Assembly: GCF_000797495.1 (NCBI RefSeq)
Contig: NZ_JTGN01000004.1
Location: 401,017 to 465,016, forward strand
DNA length: 64,000 bases
Direction: 5' to 3'
Source: Robinsoniella peoriensis
Lineage (GTDB): Bacteria > Bacillota > Clostridia > Lachnospirales > Lachnospiraceae
The notes under the pieces were generated by a model. That model did not search any database. It worked only from the letters and a program-made list of their open reading frames with translations, and had not been told where the DNA came from. A program made the position numbers and the translations under genes. Positions within the stretch are counted from its first letter, which is position 1. Every line of letters starts with the position of its first letter. Below, piece after piece: positions 35,717 to 43,883 of the stretch.

Positions 35717-37750
35717 CTACTCTTTTGAAAAAATATAATTAGGATTTTCCTTCAGTGCCAGCTTTAATGCAGAAGAAGGCTCCGCTTTGAACACCTTCTT
35801 CCAGGATTTTAAAAGGTTTTCCGGTGTGACAACAATTGGTTCGATGCCGATAAAAGAAGGTGTCTTTTTATGAAGCAGAGCGTTGGCGGCTGCCATGGCG
35901 ATTGCCTGTCCCTGCTCATAGGAACATTGGGCGCTGATCATTTTGATCATCCCTCCTTTTGCCAGATTCTGAGCGATAGAATAATCCAGATCTCCGGTTA
36001 CGATGGCGATGTCCGTGCGTTCCATCTGGGTTAAGGCAGCCATTGCTTCCATAGCAGGCCCTTCCCATGAAACATAGAGTGCTTCGATTTCAGGATGTCG
36101 TTTTACCAGATCCAGTGTTTGCTTAAATACGTCTTCTTCGGAGCAAAATGCAATCGTACCGCAGACCTGGAGATCGGGATATTCTTCGGTTATTACCTGT
36201 TCGGCTGCCCGGTCTCTCTGGTTGGTAGCGTAAAAATTGGCGCCGTGTTTGATAAATGCCAGCTTTGTGAGTCCGTGTTTTTGCATATATTCGCCCAGAC
36301 CGTGTCCCATATTGCGTCCGTGAGAGTGCTCGTTGACAGAAACACAGCAGACATAATCATCCGGTGTCAGTCCATCCGGGACATTGGTAATTAAAATCAG
36401 CCGGGAAGAGCTATGGGTAATATTTTGAAAGGCATGGGCAGTTTTTTCATTATCTGTCGGTATGGCGATCAGAATATCGGGTTCCAAAAGCTTAAGGCTT
36501 TCCAGTTGTCTGCATTGCAGTTCCGGGTTAAAGTGGGCATCAGTAATCGCTATGATAGAAATGCCCAGATTGTCAAAGATATCCCGGATTCCTTTCTGGT
36601 GCAGCTCCATCCATGCTTTGCCGGCATAGTGGAAAGAAATAGCAGCTGTGTAATTTTTCTCCCGCAGGGTCTGTTCTTCGGAAGGCGTCAGAGCCAGGGA
36701 TTCAATAGTTTCTGCTTTTTCCCCGAAAGGTCCCCGTCCAATGCCGCAGGTGGAATCTCTGACGTTTAACTTGGAGGGAATGACTATTTTTCTGTAGGGC
36801 AGCAATGTAGGGGAATTAATGCGCTCGATCAGTGCACTAACTGCCAAATTTGCGATTTCAGCAGTATTCTGCTCTACCGTTGTAAGGGGGGGATTATGCA
36901 GTGCCGCCCAATCAAACTCATTGAATACCACCAGGGAAACATCATTCGGGCAGCTGATATTGTGCGAATCCATATAGTGCAGCAATGGAAGCAGAATAGA
37001 ATAATTTGCTGCCAGTATGGCAGTGGGTGCATCATATCCTGTAAAAAGCTGGTTCAGCACATTATATATATCCTGTGAGTTGTGCAGATTGGTCACGATA
37101 TATTTAGGGTTCGCTTCGATTCCGTACTCCTGCAGCGCCTGCATAAATCCCATCAGCCTTTTGGGTGAACGGTCCTGGGAAGATCCCAGATAAGCGATTT
37201 GTTCGTGCCCGTTTTTAATTAAATGTCTGGTTGCCTTATATCCCCCATCACAGCTGTCAGATACAATAGTGTCTGCTTTATAATTTTCCAGTTCTCTGCC
37301 CAGAATTACAACAGGGAAATTTACATGGTTCAAAAAGGATTCCTGAATGGTTTCTTCTTCATCAGGAAAGACAATGGCACCTGCGGCTTCCGGTGCATTA
37401 GTTAAGTAACGGTTAATAATATCCAATCTGTTTGGATCGTATGAGTACTCAAAGGATAGCAGAGAATAGGGCGTATTTTTTAAAAGCGCTTCTGCCTGTT
37501 TCTCAATCTGCTGTTGAAAGTTACTTTTCCTGTTAGATTTCAGGAAGAGGACATATTTGGCATCCGTTGAGGACTGAGTAAGAGATTTGTTCTTCTTGAT
37601 AACAAAATTAGGCGGATGATCCAGCTCCTGGATTGCTTTTTCCACCCGTTCAACAAGTTCCGGACTGACGAAACGGGTCTTGTTTACAACATGGGATACG
37701 GTAGAGGTGGATACACCGGCCATTTTAGCGATGTCTGTTATTGTTGCCAT
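35717..37750 (-). CDS. LacI-family repressor with a second periplasmic-binding domain
   Basis: 677 residues, about twice the normal LacI length. Residues 1-50: LacI helix-turn-helix (TITDIAKMAGVSTSTVSHVVN). About 60-335: normal LacI sensor core (DGGYKATRHLIKNGHEQIAYLG; NPPLTTVEQNTAEIANLAV). About 354-677: a second type I periplasmic-binding domain beginning ALTPSEEQTLREKNYTAAIS that aligns by eye over its length with the lipoprotein at 29024-30184, including the short acidic lead-in (LTLTEEEIAKVKEGKYTAAIS). The inference is that a copy of the transporter's binding domain was fused to the repressor as a cytosolic sensor. The 12-mer operator occurs at its promoter and at both sugar promoters. 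Confidence 0.9.
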   Translation of the reverse strand: MATITDIAKMAGVSTSTVSHVVNKTRFVSPELVERVEKAIQELDHPPNFVIKKNKSLTQSSTDAKYVLFLKSNRKSNFQQQIEKQAEALLKNTPYSLLSFEYSYDPNRLDIINRYLTNAPEAAGAIVFPDEEETIQESFLNHVNFPVVILGRELENYKADTIVSDSCDGGYKATRHLIKNGHEQIAYLGSSQDRSPKRLMGFMQALQEYGIEANPKYIVTNLHNSQDIYNVLNQLFTGYDAPTAILAANYSILLPLLHYMDSHNISCPNDVSLVVFNEFDWAALHNPPLTTVEQNTAEIANLAVSALIERINSPTLLPYRKIVIPSKLNVRDSTCGIGRGPFGEKAETIESLALTPSEEQTLREKNYTAAISFHYAGKAWMELHQKGIRDIFDNLGISIIAITDAHFNPELQCRQLESLKLLEPDILIAIPTDNEKTAHAFQNITHSSSRLILITNVPDGLTPDDYVCCVSVNEHSHGRNMGHGLGEYMQKHGLTKLAFIKHGANFYATNQRDRAAEQVITEEYPDLQVCGTIAFCSEEDVFKQTLDLVKRHPEIEALYVSWEGPAMEAMAALTQMERTDIAIVTGDLDYSIAQNLAKGGMIKMISAQCSYEQGQAIAMAAANALLHKKTPSFIGIEPIVVTPENLLKSWKKVFKAEPSSALKLALKENPNYIFSKE

Positions 37751-37807
37751 AGCAGTAGCTCCAATTCTTTAAATTTTATGTAAGCATCTGTGATTCCTGT
37801 TTACTTT

Positions 37808-37837
37808 ATTATAAAATAGGAGAGCAAGGCTTGTCAA
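37808..37837 (-). promoter_or_regulatory. Promoter of the LacI-type regulator
   Basis: Minus strand: TTGACA (37837-37832), 18 bp, TATAAT (37813-37808). Confidence 0.75.
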
Positions 37838-37841
37838 TAAA

Positions 37842-37853
37842 ATTTGCGCAAAT
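37842..37853. promoter_or_regulatory. Operator ATTTGCGCAAAT at the regulator gene
   Basis: Third exact copy of the 12-mer, here five bases upstream of the -35 box rather than downstream of the promoter. This position suggests feedback control different from the roadblock sites at 27855 and 28133. Confidence 0.78.
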
Positions 37854-37887
37854 TTTATCGAACCATTGTATTGTATCAAATATATAT

Positions 37888-39402
37888 TTACATTTTCTGA
37901 AATACATTTTTTAAAGCTTCATAGCAATCGTTAAATAATTCTTTCGCAGGCAGGTATTCAGTTACTGCCTGTTCATCCGGCATGTGCACCGATCGGATTT
38001 CAAGAAATCGGCCAATGGCACTGAAGTTTTCGAAAATACCGGCACCTACCCCGGCATTTACCGCTGCGCCCATAGCACCTGCTTCGTCCAAAAGTGCAGG
38101 TACTGTTATCTGCGTATTAAAGACATCTGCCATCATTTGGCGCCAGACGGCTCCTTTGGCTCCGCCGCCAAGAACCATTATCTGAGAGACCGGAGTCTGC
38201 AGCCGGAGTACATCCAGTATGAGGGACAGGTTCATGGTAATTCCCTCCAGTACACTGCGGCAGATATCGTTTCTGGTGGTTTCCGGTTTTATCCCAATCC
38301 AGGCGCCTTTCGCCCGGGCATCCCATCGGGGAGCACGCTCGCCCAGAAGATAGGGCAGGAAGATCAGATTGTTGGAGCCGATTGGACTTTTGCTGATCTC
38401 TCTGTTAATAAAATCATAAGCAGAGATTTGGGCTGATTCAGCATCTTCAGACTCCTTTTGACAGATGACGGATTTCAGCCAGCTGTAGGATCCTCCGGCA
38501 TACTGCATTGTTCCATTAGGGGCATACATACCCGGAACCATATGTGCCCAGGTGACTGTGCGCATTTGCTCATCATACAGGGGGGCGTCTGAAGTAGTGG
38601 TGATCCATGCGGAAGTTCCCAGACAGCAAAATGTCTTTCCAGGCGAAATAGAACCGGCACCCACATTGGTGGCAACACCGTCCCCCGCTCCGATTATCAC
38701 CGGAGTCCCGGCGGACAGGCCCGTTAGAAGCGCCGCCTTTGCAGTTACGCCACCCGCACAGAACGTGGAAGGTTTGGGGTCAGGCAGCTTATCAATGGGT
38801 ATTTCTGCATAGGATAAGAGTTTCTCCGACCAGGAAAATGTTTTAATATCAAAAAAGCCGCAGCTGTTTGCGTCTGAGTAGTCGGTGCAGAAGGTACTGG
38901 TCAGTTGAAAGACAATGTAGTCCTTCGCATTCAGGATTTTATAAGTCTGATTATAAATTTCGGGTTCATGGTCTCTGATCCACATAAGCTTCTGAATGCC
39001 ATAGGAGGCAGTGTTTGGGTGCCCTACGATCTGATAATAGTCCTTCTGGCTGATCTTGCTTTCTACTGCTTTGGATTGGGATACGGCACGCTGGTCGGCC
39101 CAGATGATAGAAGGGCGAAGCGGTTGCCCGTACCTGTCCACACAGAGGCAGCCCATCATCTGGCCGCTGAAGCTGACAGCCTTAATCTGTTCCGGTGCAA
39201 TTCCGGTCACTGCAATAAGTTCCCGGGTACTGCGGCAGACGGCCTGCCACCAGTCATCTGCATTCTGTTCAACCCATGTGTCATTAAAATAGTGAGTATT
39301 GTAAGTGACAATCCGGCTTTTTTCAAGTGTTCCGTCCGTACAGAATAGCGTAGCTTTATTTCCGGAAGTGCCTAAATCATGTGCCAGCAGATATTGTTTC
39401 AT
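37888..39402 (-). CDS. FGGY-family carbohydrate kinase (xylulokinase-like)
   Basis: 504 residues, actin-like two-domain kinase: phosphate loop AHDLGTSGNKATL at the N-terminus, WVEQNADDWW, SFSGQMMG (xylulokinase-type active-site segment), IIWADQRA, VIIGAGDGVATNVGAG, and the C-terminal GGGAKGAVWRQMMADV adenosine site. It phosphorylates a ketose or polyol; overall pattern is closest to xylulokinase, but FGGY specificity cannot be read from motifs. Its promoter carries the 12-mer found at the adh/gntR palindrome 16 kb away, so it belongs functionally with the dehydrogenase and aldolase rather than with the adjacent LacI gene. Confidence 0.88.
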   Translation of the reverse strand: MKQYLLAHDLGTSGNKATLFCTDGTLEKSRIVTYNTHYFNDTWVEQNADDWWQAVCRSTRELIAVTGIAPEQIKAVSFSGQMMGCLCVDRYGQPLRPSIIWADQRAVSQSKAVESKISQKDYYQIVGHPNTASYGIQKLMWIRDHEPEIYNQTYKILNAKDYIVFQLTSTFCTDYSDANSCGFFDIKTFSWSEKLLSYAEIPIDKLPDPKPSTFCAGGVTAKAALLTGLSAGTPVIIGAGDGVATNVGAGSISPGKTFCCLGTSAWITTTSDAPLYDEQMRTVTWAHMVPGMYAPNGTMQYAGGSYSWLKSVICQKESEDAESAQISAYDFINREISKSPIGSNNLIFLPYLLGERAPRWDARAKGAWIGIKPETTRNDICRSVLEGITMNLSLILDVLRLQTPVSQIMVLGGGAKGAVWRQMMADVFNTQITVPALLDEAGAMGAAVNAGVGAGIFENFSAIGRFLEIRSVHMPDEQAVTEYLPAKELFNDCYEALKNVFQKM

Positions 39403-39432
39403 ATAAAGTCCCCCGTTTCTATTTTGTTAGAA

Positions 39433-39484
39433 TATAATGTAACTATGTAGGTACATTATAAAACGAAACAATGGAGATAGTCAA
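39433..39484 (-). promoter_or_regulatory. Kinase promoter with GntR-type operator
   Basis: Minus strand: TTGACT (39484-39479), 18 bp, TATAAT (39460-39455). Overlapping the -10 is ATGTAGGTACAT (39445-39456), inside a larger inverted repeat TATAATGTA (39433-39441)/TACATTATA (39452-39460). The 12-mer is the exact reverse complement of the core of the 55646-55685 palindrome. Confidence 0.75.
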
Positions 39485-39646
39485 TCATAAAAATATTGAA
39501 AACGAAATAAATTTTATATATTTTTAAAAACCATTTTTTACTAATGTTACAACATTGGTTATTTAGAAAACGGTTATTTATTTGTTGAATATGCACAAAA
39601 ATAGCATGTATAAAAATTATGAAAACGACAAAGATAACAAAAATAT

Positions 39647-39675
39647 TTGACAAACAACAAAAAAGGGAATAATAT
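39647..39675 (+). promoter_or_regulatory. Promoter of the rhamnosidase operon
   Basis: TTGACA (39647-39652), 17 bp, TAATAT (39670-39675). Several AAAACG half-sites surround it, as expected for CcpA or LacI-family control. Confidence 0.7.
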
Positions 39676-39690
39676 GATGACATAATAAAA

Positions 39691-39804
39691 AAACGATTGC
39701 ATGAGAGAAACAAGAAATAGTTGGAGTTATCCCATCGATTCTCTGCGGCATGTATCAGTAAACTAGTTTTTCTTTTTTTGAATTAAAAGAAAACGATTTT
39801 ATGA
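39691..39804. promoter_or_regulatory. Paired AAACGATTNNATGA sites
   Basis: AAACGATTGCATGA at 39691-39704 and AAACGATTTTATGA at 39791-39804 are in direct orientation exactly 100 bp apart, downstream of the promoter. They are candidate sites for the LacI-family protein at 47314 or for CcpA. Confidence 0.5.
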
Positions 39805-39876
39805 TGTACACACGAAGAGGCGATGGAAGATAAATATACTTCAGATATGACAGGCATGCTTGAAGGAAGTGAAGGA

Positions 39877-42618
39877 ATGAATATAAGAGATTTAAGATGC
39901 AGCGGTAAACGGCGTCCGCTTCAGGCAGATCCCCGAAATATCACTTTCAGCTGGAATTTAACAGCTAAAGAAAATGGGCAGATACAGACTGGGTATGAAA
40001 TTTGGCTTGGGCAGGGGGAAACGACTCTTTGGGAATCCGGCAGGAGAACCGGCAGCCAGTGTCTGTATATTCCTTATGAGGGACCAGAATTGAATTACGG
40101 GGAGCGTTATGAATGGAAAGTACGGGTTTGGGATAAGGAAAATAAATCCGGTGGCTGGAGTAATCCTGCATGGTTTGAAACCGATTTGGGAGAAGAAAAC
40201 TGGAAAGCCCTGTGGATTGGATTTGATAAGGTAGTGGGAGAACCCTTTGACAGGGAAAAGCCTTTTTACTGCGCAGATGACTTTCAGTCACAGAAAAATG
40301 AATATTATCTGCCTCCGGTTCCCTTCCTGAGGAAGGAATTTATGGTTTCTGGAGGGAAGAAAGTAAGAGCAGCCAGGCTATATGTAAGTGCATTGGGAGT
40401 GATAGAGGCTGAGATAAATGGAAGAAAGGTTACAGAGGATGCTTTTATCCCCGGATTCTCTGATTACCGGAAGACCGTGTATACCAGAGCTTATCCGGCA
40501 GAGGATTACATAGAGGCAGGCGGTAATGCGATTGGTATCAGGCTGGCAGACGGATGGTATGCAGGTTATATGGGGCTGAATAACCGGGAGTGGTACGGTT
40601 CCAAGCCAAGGGTATCCGCAGAACTGCATATTCGTTATGAGGACGGAAGCAGCGATGTCATAAGAACTGATGGCAGCTGGAAGGCTTCCTACGGACCGAT
40701 TAGAGAGGCTGATATTTTTCAGGGAGAAACTTATGATGCAAATTTAGAACAGGAAGGCTGGTCTTTGGCAGGATTTCAGGATGGGGAATGGGAGCAAGCA
40801 GAGACGGGGGCTGAAGTAAATCCCCGAAAACTGCCGCATCCAGGGCCTCCGGTGACAGTACATTGCCATATTATTCCAGAAATTATTAGGTATAAATATG
40901 ATAAAATTCTTTTAAAGTTTCCTCAGTATGTATGCGGCGTATGCGCCTGTACCGTTACGGGAACTAAAGGCAGCCGATTTACACTGCGTCATGCGGAAAT
41001 GCTGGATGAACATGGAAAGCTTCATCTGGAAGGAAACCGGTCAGCCAGATGTGAGGATACCTATATATTAAAGGGTGAGGGAAAGGAACATTTCCGTCCG
41101 GTATTTACCTATCATGGATTTCGATACGCGGAGATTACGGTGGAGGGGCAGGTAGAGTTTTTATCAATAGAAGGCATTCAAATAGGAAGTGCTCTGCCGG
41201 ACCCAACCAGATTTCACTGTTCGGATCAAACGGCTAATCAGGTATTTGAAATGGTGCGGATCACGGAGAAGGCAAATATGTTTGAAATTCCCACGGACTG
41301 CACAGCCCGGGACGAAAGGCTTGGCTGGGGAATGGAGGGAAACCATTTCATGTATGCCATGGCTTATCTGAATGACCAAAGTGAAGCCATACATAAATGG
41401 TGCCGGGATATTTTTGACGGGCAGCGGGCGGACGGGGCATTGGAAGCCATTGCTCCTGCTGTTGTAATGAAGGATATTGAGCCCTTTATTGGTGATCTTC
41501 AGTCTAACCACGGACTTTATATGGTACATGCTTTATATAAAATATATGGAGATCTGGATGCAGTCAGGCATTACATAGAGCCCCTGAAGAGATACTTTGA
41601 ATTTCTGGAGAAGAACAGTGACCGCTATCTGCGCTACGCCACAAGCTGTGACTGGCTGGGGATTTTAGAGGAAACAGATCATTCGGACACGAACCACGGA
41701 TATGGAGAATGCTCATCCCTGATGCTGGGAACAGCCCACTATGCAGTGGCGGCAGATATGATGGCAGAACTGTGCGGGGCTGTGAAAGATGAAGCGGAAA
41801 CTGCCTACCGCCTTCTGCATAAAAACATTATAAAAGCATACCAGAAAAACTTCATCGAACGCAGCGGCATGCTGCGCAGGGGGAAACAGGGGGACTATCT
41901 GATGGCGCTTTATGGGGATATGATACCCCGGGGAGCATTGCCAAGGGTGTTGGCTTATTTTAGAAAACAGCTGTTAAAATCCGGGTATATCCGGTGGTTC
42001 GGAGGAACTCCGACCACGCCATATTTTCTCAAAACTCTCAAAAAATATGGAATGAATGACCTGGCTAACCAGTTTCTCACAGCCACGACCTATCCAAGTA
42101 TTGGTTATATGCACAAAATGGGATTCGATACGATCTGGGAGCGGTGGGATGCAGTTTTTGAAGACAGCACGATACATCCACAGGCTATGAATGCTATTTC
42201 CCATGAAGGGTATGCGGCAGTAGGTGATTATTTTATATCCGGGCTTGCCGGAATTGAGGCAGTGGAGCCAGGATTCAAGAAGATTTTATTCGAACCCGGC
42301 GTATCCACGGAAATTACGTCAGCAAGCGCCAGGTATCAGAGCATTTACGGTGAGATTGCTGTGAACTGGGAGTGGAAACATGGAATATTCTCCATGAAGT
42401 GTCAGGTACCAGTTAACACACAGGCGGTAATACATCTGCCGAAAGGCAGCAAAAATCCCGGATTTAATTCCGGAAAGCCGGACAGCATGCAGCAGGAAGG
42501 AAACAGAATAAGGATCTGGATTTCCTCGGGTGTCTATGAACTGAAGGCAGAGCTTATGAACCTGCAGGATTATTATACACGACAGTGTATTAATAATAGA
42601 GAACTATTTATAAATTAA
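39877..42618 (+). CDS. GH78 alpha-L-rhamnosidase
   Basis: 913 residues from ATG 39877. Domains: N-terminal fibronectin/beta domains (NIRDLRCSGKRRPL, FSWNL), a carbohydrate-binding beta sandwich, then the (alpha/alpha)6 catalytic barrel and a C-terminal beta domain. CTARDERLGW contains the likely general acid E480, and TIWERW the likely base E755. No signal peptide, so it hydrolyses imported rhamnosides (plant glycosides or pectin fragments). The frame also opens at ATG 39823, but its ribosome site is too close; AAGGA at 39863 fits 39877. First gene of a long operon; the binding-protein gene follows after 15 bp. Confidence 0.92.
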   Translation: MNIRDLRCSGKRRPLQADPRNITFSWNLTAKENGQIQTGYEIWLGQGETTLWESGRRTGSQCLYIPYEGPELNYGERYEWKVRVWDKENKSGGWSNPAWFETDLGEENWKALWIGFDKVVGEPFDREKPFYCADDFQSQKNEYYLPPVPFLRKEFMVSGGKKVRAARLYVSALGVIEAEINGRKVTEDAFIPGFSDYRKTVYTRAYPAEDYIEAGGNAIGIRLADGWYAGYMGLNNREWYGSKPRVSAELHIRYEDGSSDVIRTDGSWKASYGPIREADIFQGETYDANLEQEGWSLAGFQDGEWEQAETGAEVNPRKLPHPGPPVTVHCHIIPEIIRYKYDKILLKFPQYVCGVCACTVTGTKGSRFTLRHAEMLDEHGKLHLEGNRSARCEDTYILKGEGKEHFRPVFTYHGFRYAEITVEGQVEFLSIEGIQIGSALPDPTRFHCSDQTANQVFEMVRITEKANMFEIPTDCTARDERLGWGMEGNHFMYAMAYLNDQSEAIHKWCRDIFDGQRADGALEAIAPAVVMKDIEPFIGDLQSNHGLYMVHALYKIYGDLDAVRHYIEPLKRYFEFLEKNSDRYLRYATSCDWLGILEETDHSDTNHGYGECSSLMLGTAHYAVAADMMAELCGAVKDEAETAYRLLHKNIIKAYQKNFIERSGMLRRGKQGDYLMALYGDMIPRGALPRVLAYFRKQLLKSGYIRWFGGTPTTPYFLKTLKKYGMNDLANQFLTATTYPSIGYMHKMGFDTIWERWDAVFEDSTIHPQAMNAISHEGYAAVGDYFISGLAGIEAVEPGFKKILFEPGVSTEITSASARYQSIYGEIAVNWEWKHGIFSMKCQVPVNTQAVIHLPKGSKNPGFNSGKPDSMQQEGNRIRIWISSGVYELKAELMNLQDYYTRQCINNRELFIN

Positions 42619-42633
42619 ACGGAGGTAAGGAAT

Positions 42634-43782
42634 ATGAAGAAAAAAATGGTAAGCATGGTACTTTGTATGGCAATGGCAGTTTCTTTACTGGCTGGATGCA
42701 GCGGTGGGAATGCAAAGGAAACATCAGCAACGGAGACAAAATCGGCAGATACAAAAGCAGCAGAAACGAAAGCGGCAGAGACAAAAGGGGAAGCAGAAAC
42801 GGATGCAGCGTCTGAGGCTGGTGGCACTGAAGTGGCTGATACGCAGCAGGAAGCTGGGAAGAGCTACAACATCGGCTATTGCAACCAGCAGTTAAAGGAA
42901 GATTTCTTCATCACAGTGGAAGCAGGGCTTAAAAAAGCTTGCGAAGACTTAGGCTATGAGTACAACCTGGCAAATACAGACCGCGATTCCTCCAAGATGA
43001 AGACGGGGATTGACAGTCTGGTAACGATGGGCGCGGATATTATCGTAGATTTTAACTGCCTTCCCGAACAGGGAGCAGCCAGCAGTGAACAGCTGGAGGC
43101 GGAAGGTATCCCAATGCTTTCGGTAGATTCCGATTACGGTGATGTTGCTTATTTCTTTGGTGTAAACAATTACGATGCAGGTGTGGCTTTAGGAGAAGGC
43201 CTGAGTGCTTATGTGGACAGCAGATTCGGCGGAAAACTGGACTATATTGTGTGCCTGTATGACTCCCAGGCAGGTGATGCGGTAAAAGCACGCTGTGACG
43301 GTGCGGCAGAAACACTGGCTAAGGCATACAGTGTCAGTGAAGATAATATCGTATGGCTGGATTCCATGGCAGATGATACGAAGACAAAGACTATGACCCA
43401 GGACTGGCTGGATTCTCATCCCGATGCTGAAAAGGTTGCTTTTGTAGGACAGAATGATGACCGTGGATATGCCATCACACAGGCTGTTGAAGTCAGCGGA
43501 AGAATAGAAAACTGTATCATCGGTTCTCACAATGCTGATCCGGCATCTGTTGAAAACTTACAGAAAGCAAAAGATGATCCCGATGCTAACCCATGGGTAG
43601 TAACGGTTTCCTATGAATCCTTTAATTATGGTAAACAGATTGCTGCATATGCAACGGACATCCTGAATGGAAAATGCGTGGATGAAAAGGAAAGATATGC
43701 AAAGACAACTGTGGTTACTACAGATAACGTAGATGATTATGTGGCTGAAAGAGATGCAGCACAGTCAGAATTTACAAAGTAA
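42634..43782 (+). CDS. Rbs-type sugar-binding lipoprotein
   Basis: 382 residues: signal with lipobox LLAGC (C about 22), a low-complexity linker rich in Thr/Lys/Ala/Glu (repeats of ETKAA, about 30-60), then a type I periplasmic-binding domain (YNIGYCNQQLKEDFFITVEAGLKKA). It lacks close similarity to the 29024 protein and so probably binds a different ligand. GGAGG lies ten bases before ATG. Partner of the ATPase at 43884 and permease at 45379; a rhamnose-containing glycoside or its aglycone-sugar is a reasonable ligand guess from context. Confidence 0.93.
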   Translation: MKKKMVSMVLCMAMAVSLLAGCSGGNAKETSATETKSADTKAAETKAAETKGEAETDAASEAGGTEVADTQQEAGKSYNIGYCNQQLKEDFFITVEAGLKKACEDLGYEYNLANTDRDSSKMKTGIDSLVTMGADIIVDFNCLPEQGAASSEQLEAEGIPMLSVDSDYGDVAYFFGVNNYDAGVALGEGLSAYVDSRFGGKLDYIVCLYDSQAGDAVKARCDGAAETLAKAYSVSEDNIVWLDSMADDTKTKTMTQDWLDSHPDAEKVAFVGQNDDRGYAITQAVEVSGRIENCIIGSHNADPASVENLQKAKDDPDANPWVVTVSYESFNYGKQIAAYATDILNGKCVDEKERYAKTTVVTTDNVDDYVAERDAAQSEFTK

Positions 43783-43807
43783 AATAATCCGGCTGGAGAG
43801 GAAGGGC

Positions 43808-43826
43808 GGGGGGATGTTCTCCCCCC
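43808..43826 (+). promoter_or_regulatory. GC-only intercistronic hairpin
   Basis: GGGGGGA (43808-43814) pairs with TCCCCCC (43820-43826). No T-run follows. Like 30193-30235 it lies between binding-protein and ATPase genes and may protect the upstream message. Confidence 0.6.
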
Positions 43827-43883
43827 TTGCAACTGAGAAATAATAGACATGCTTCAGAGTAAATTTGGTAAAGCGGGTGATTA

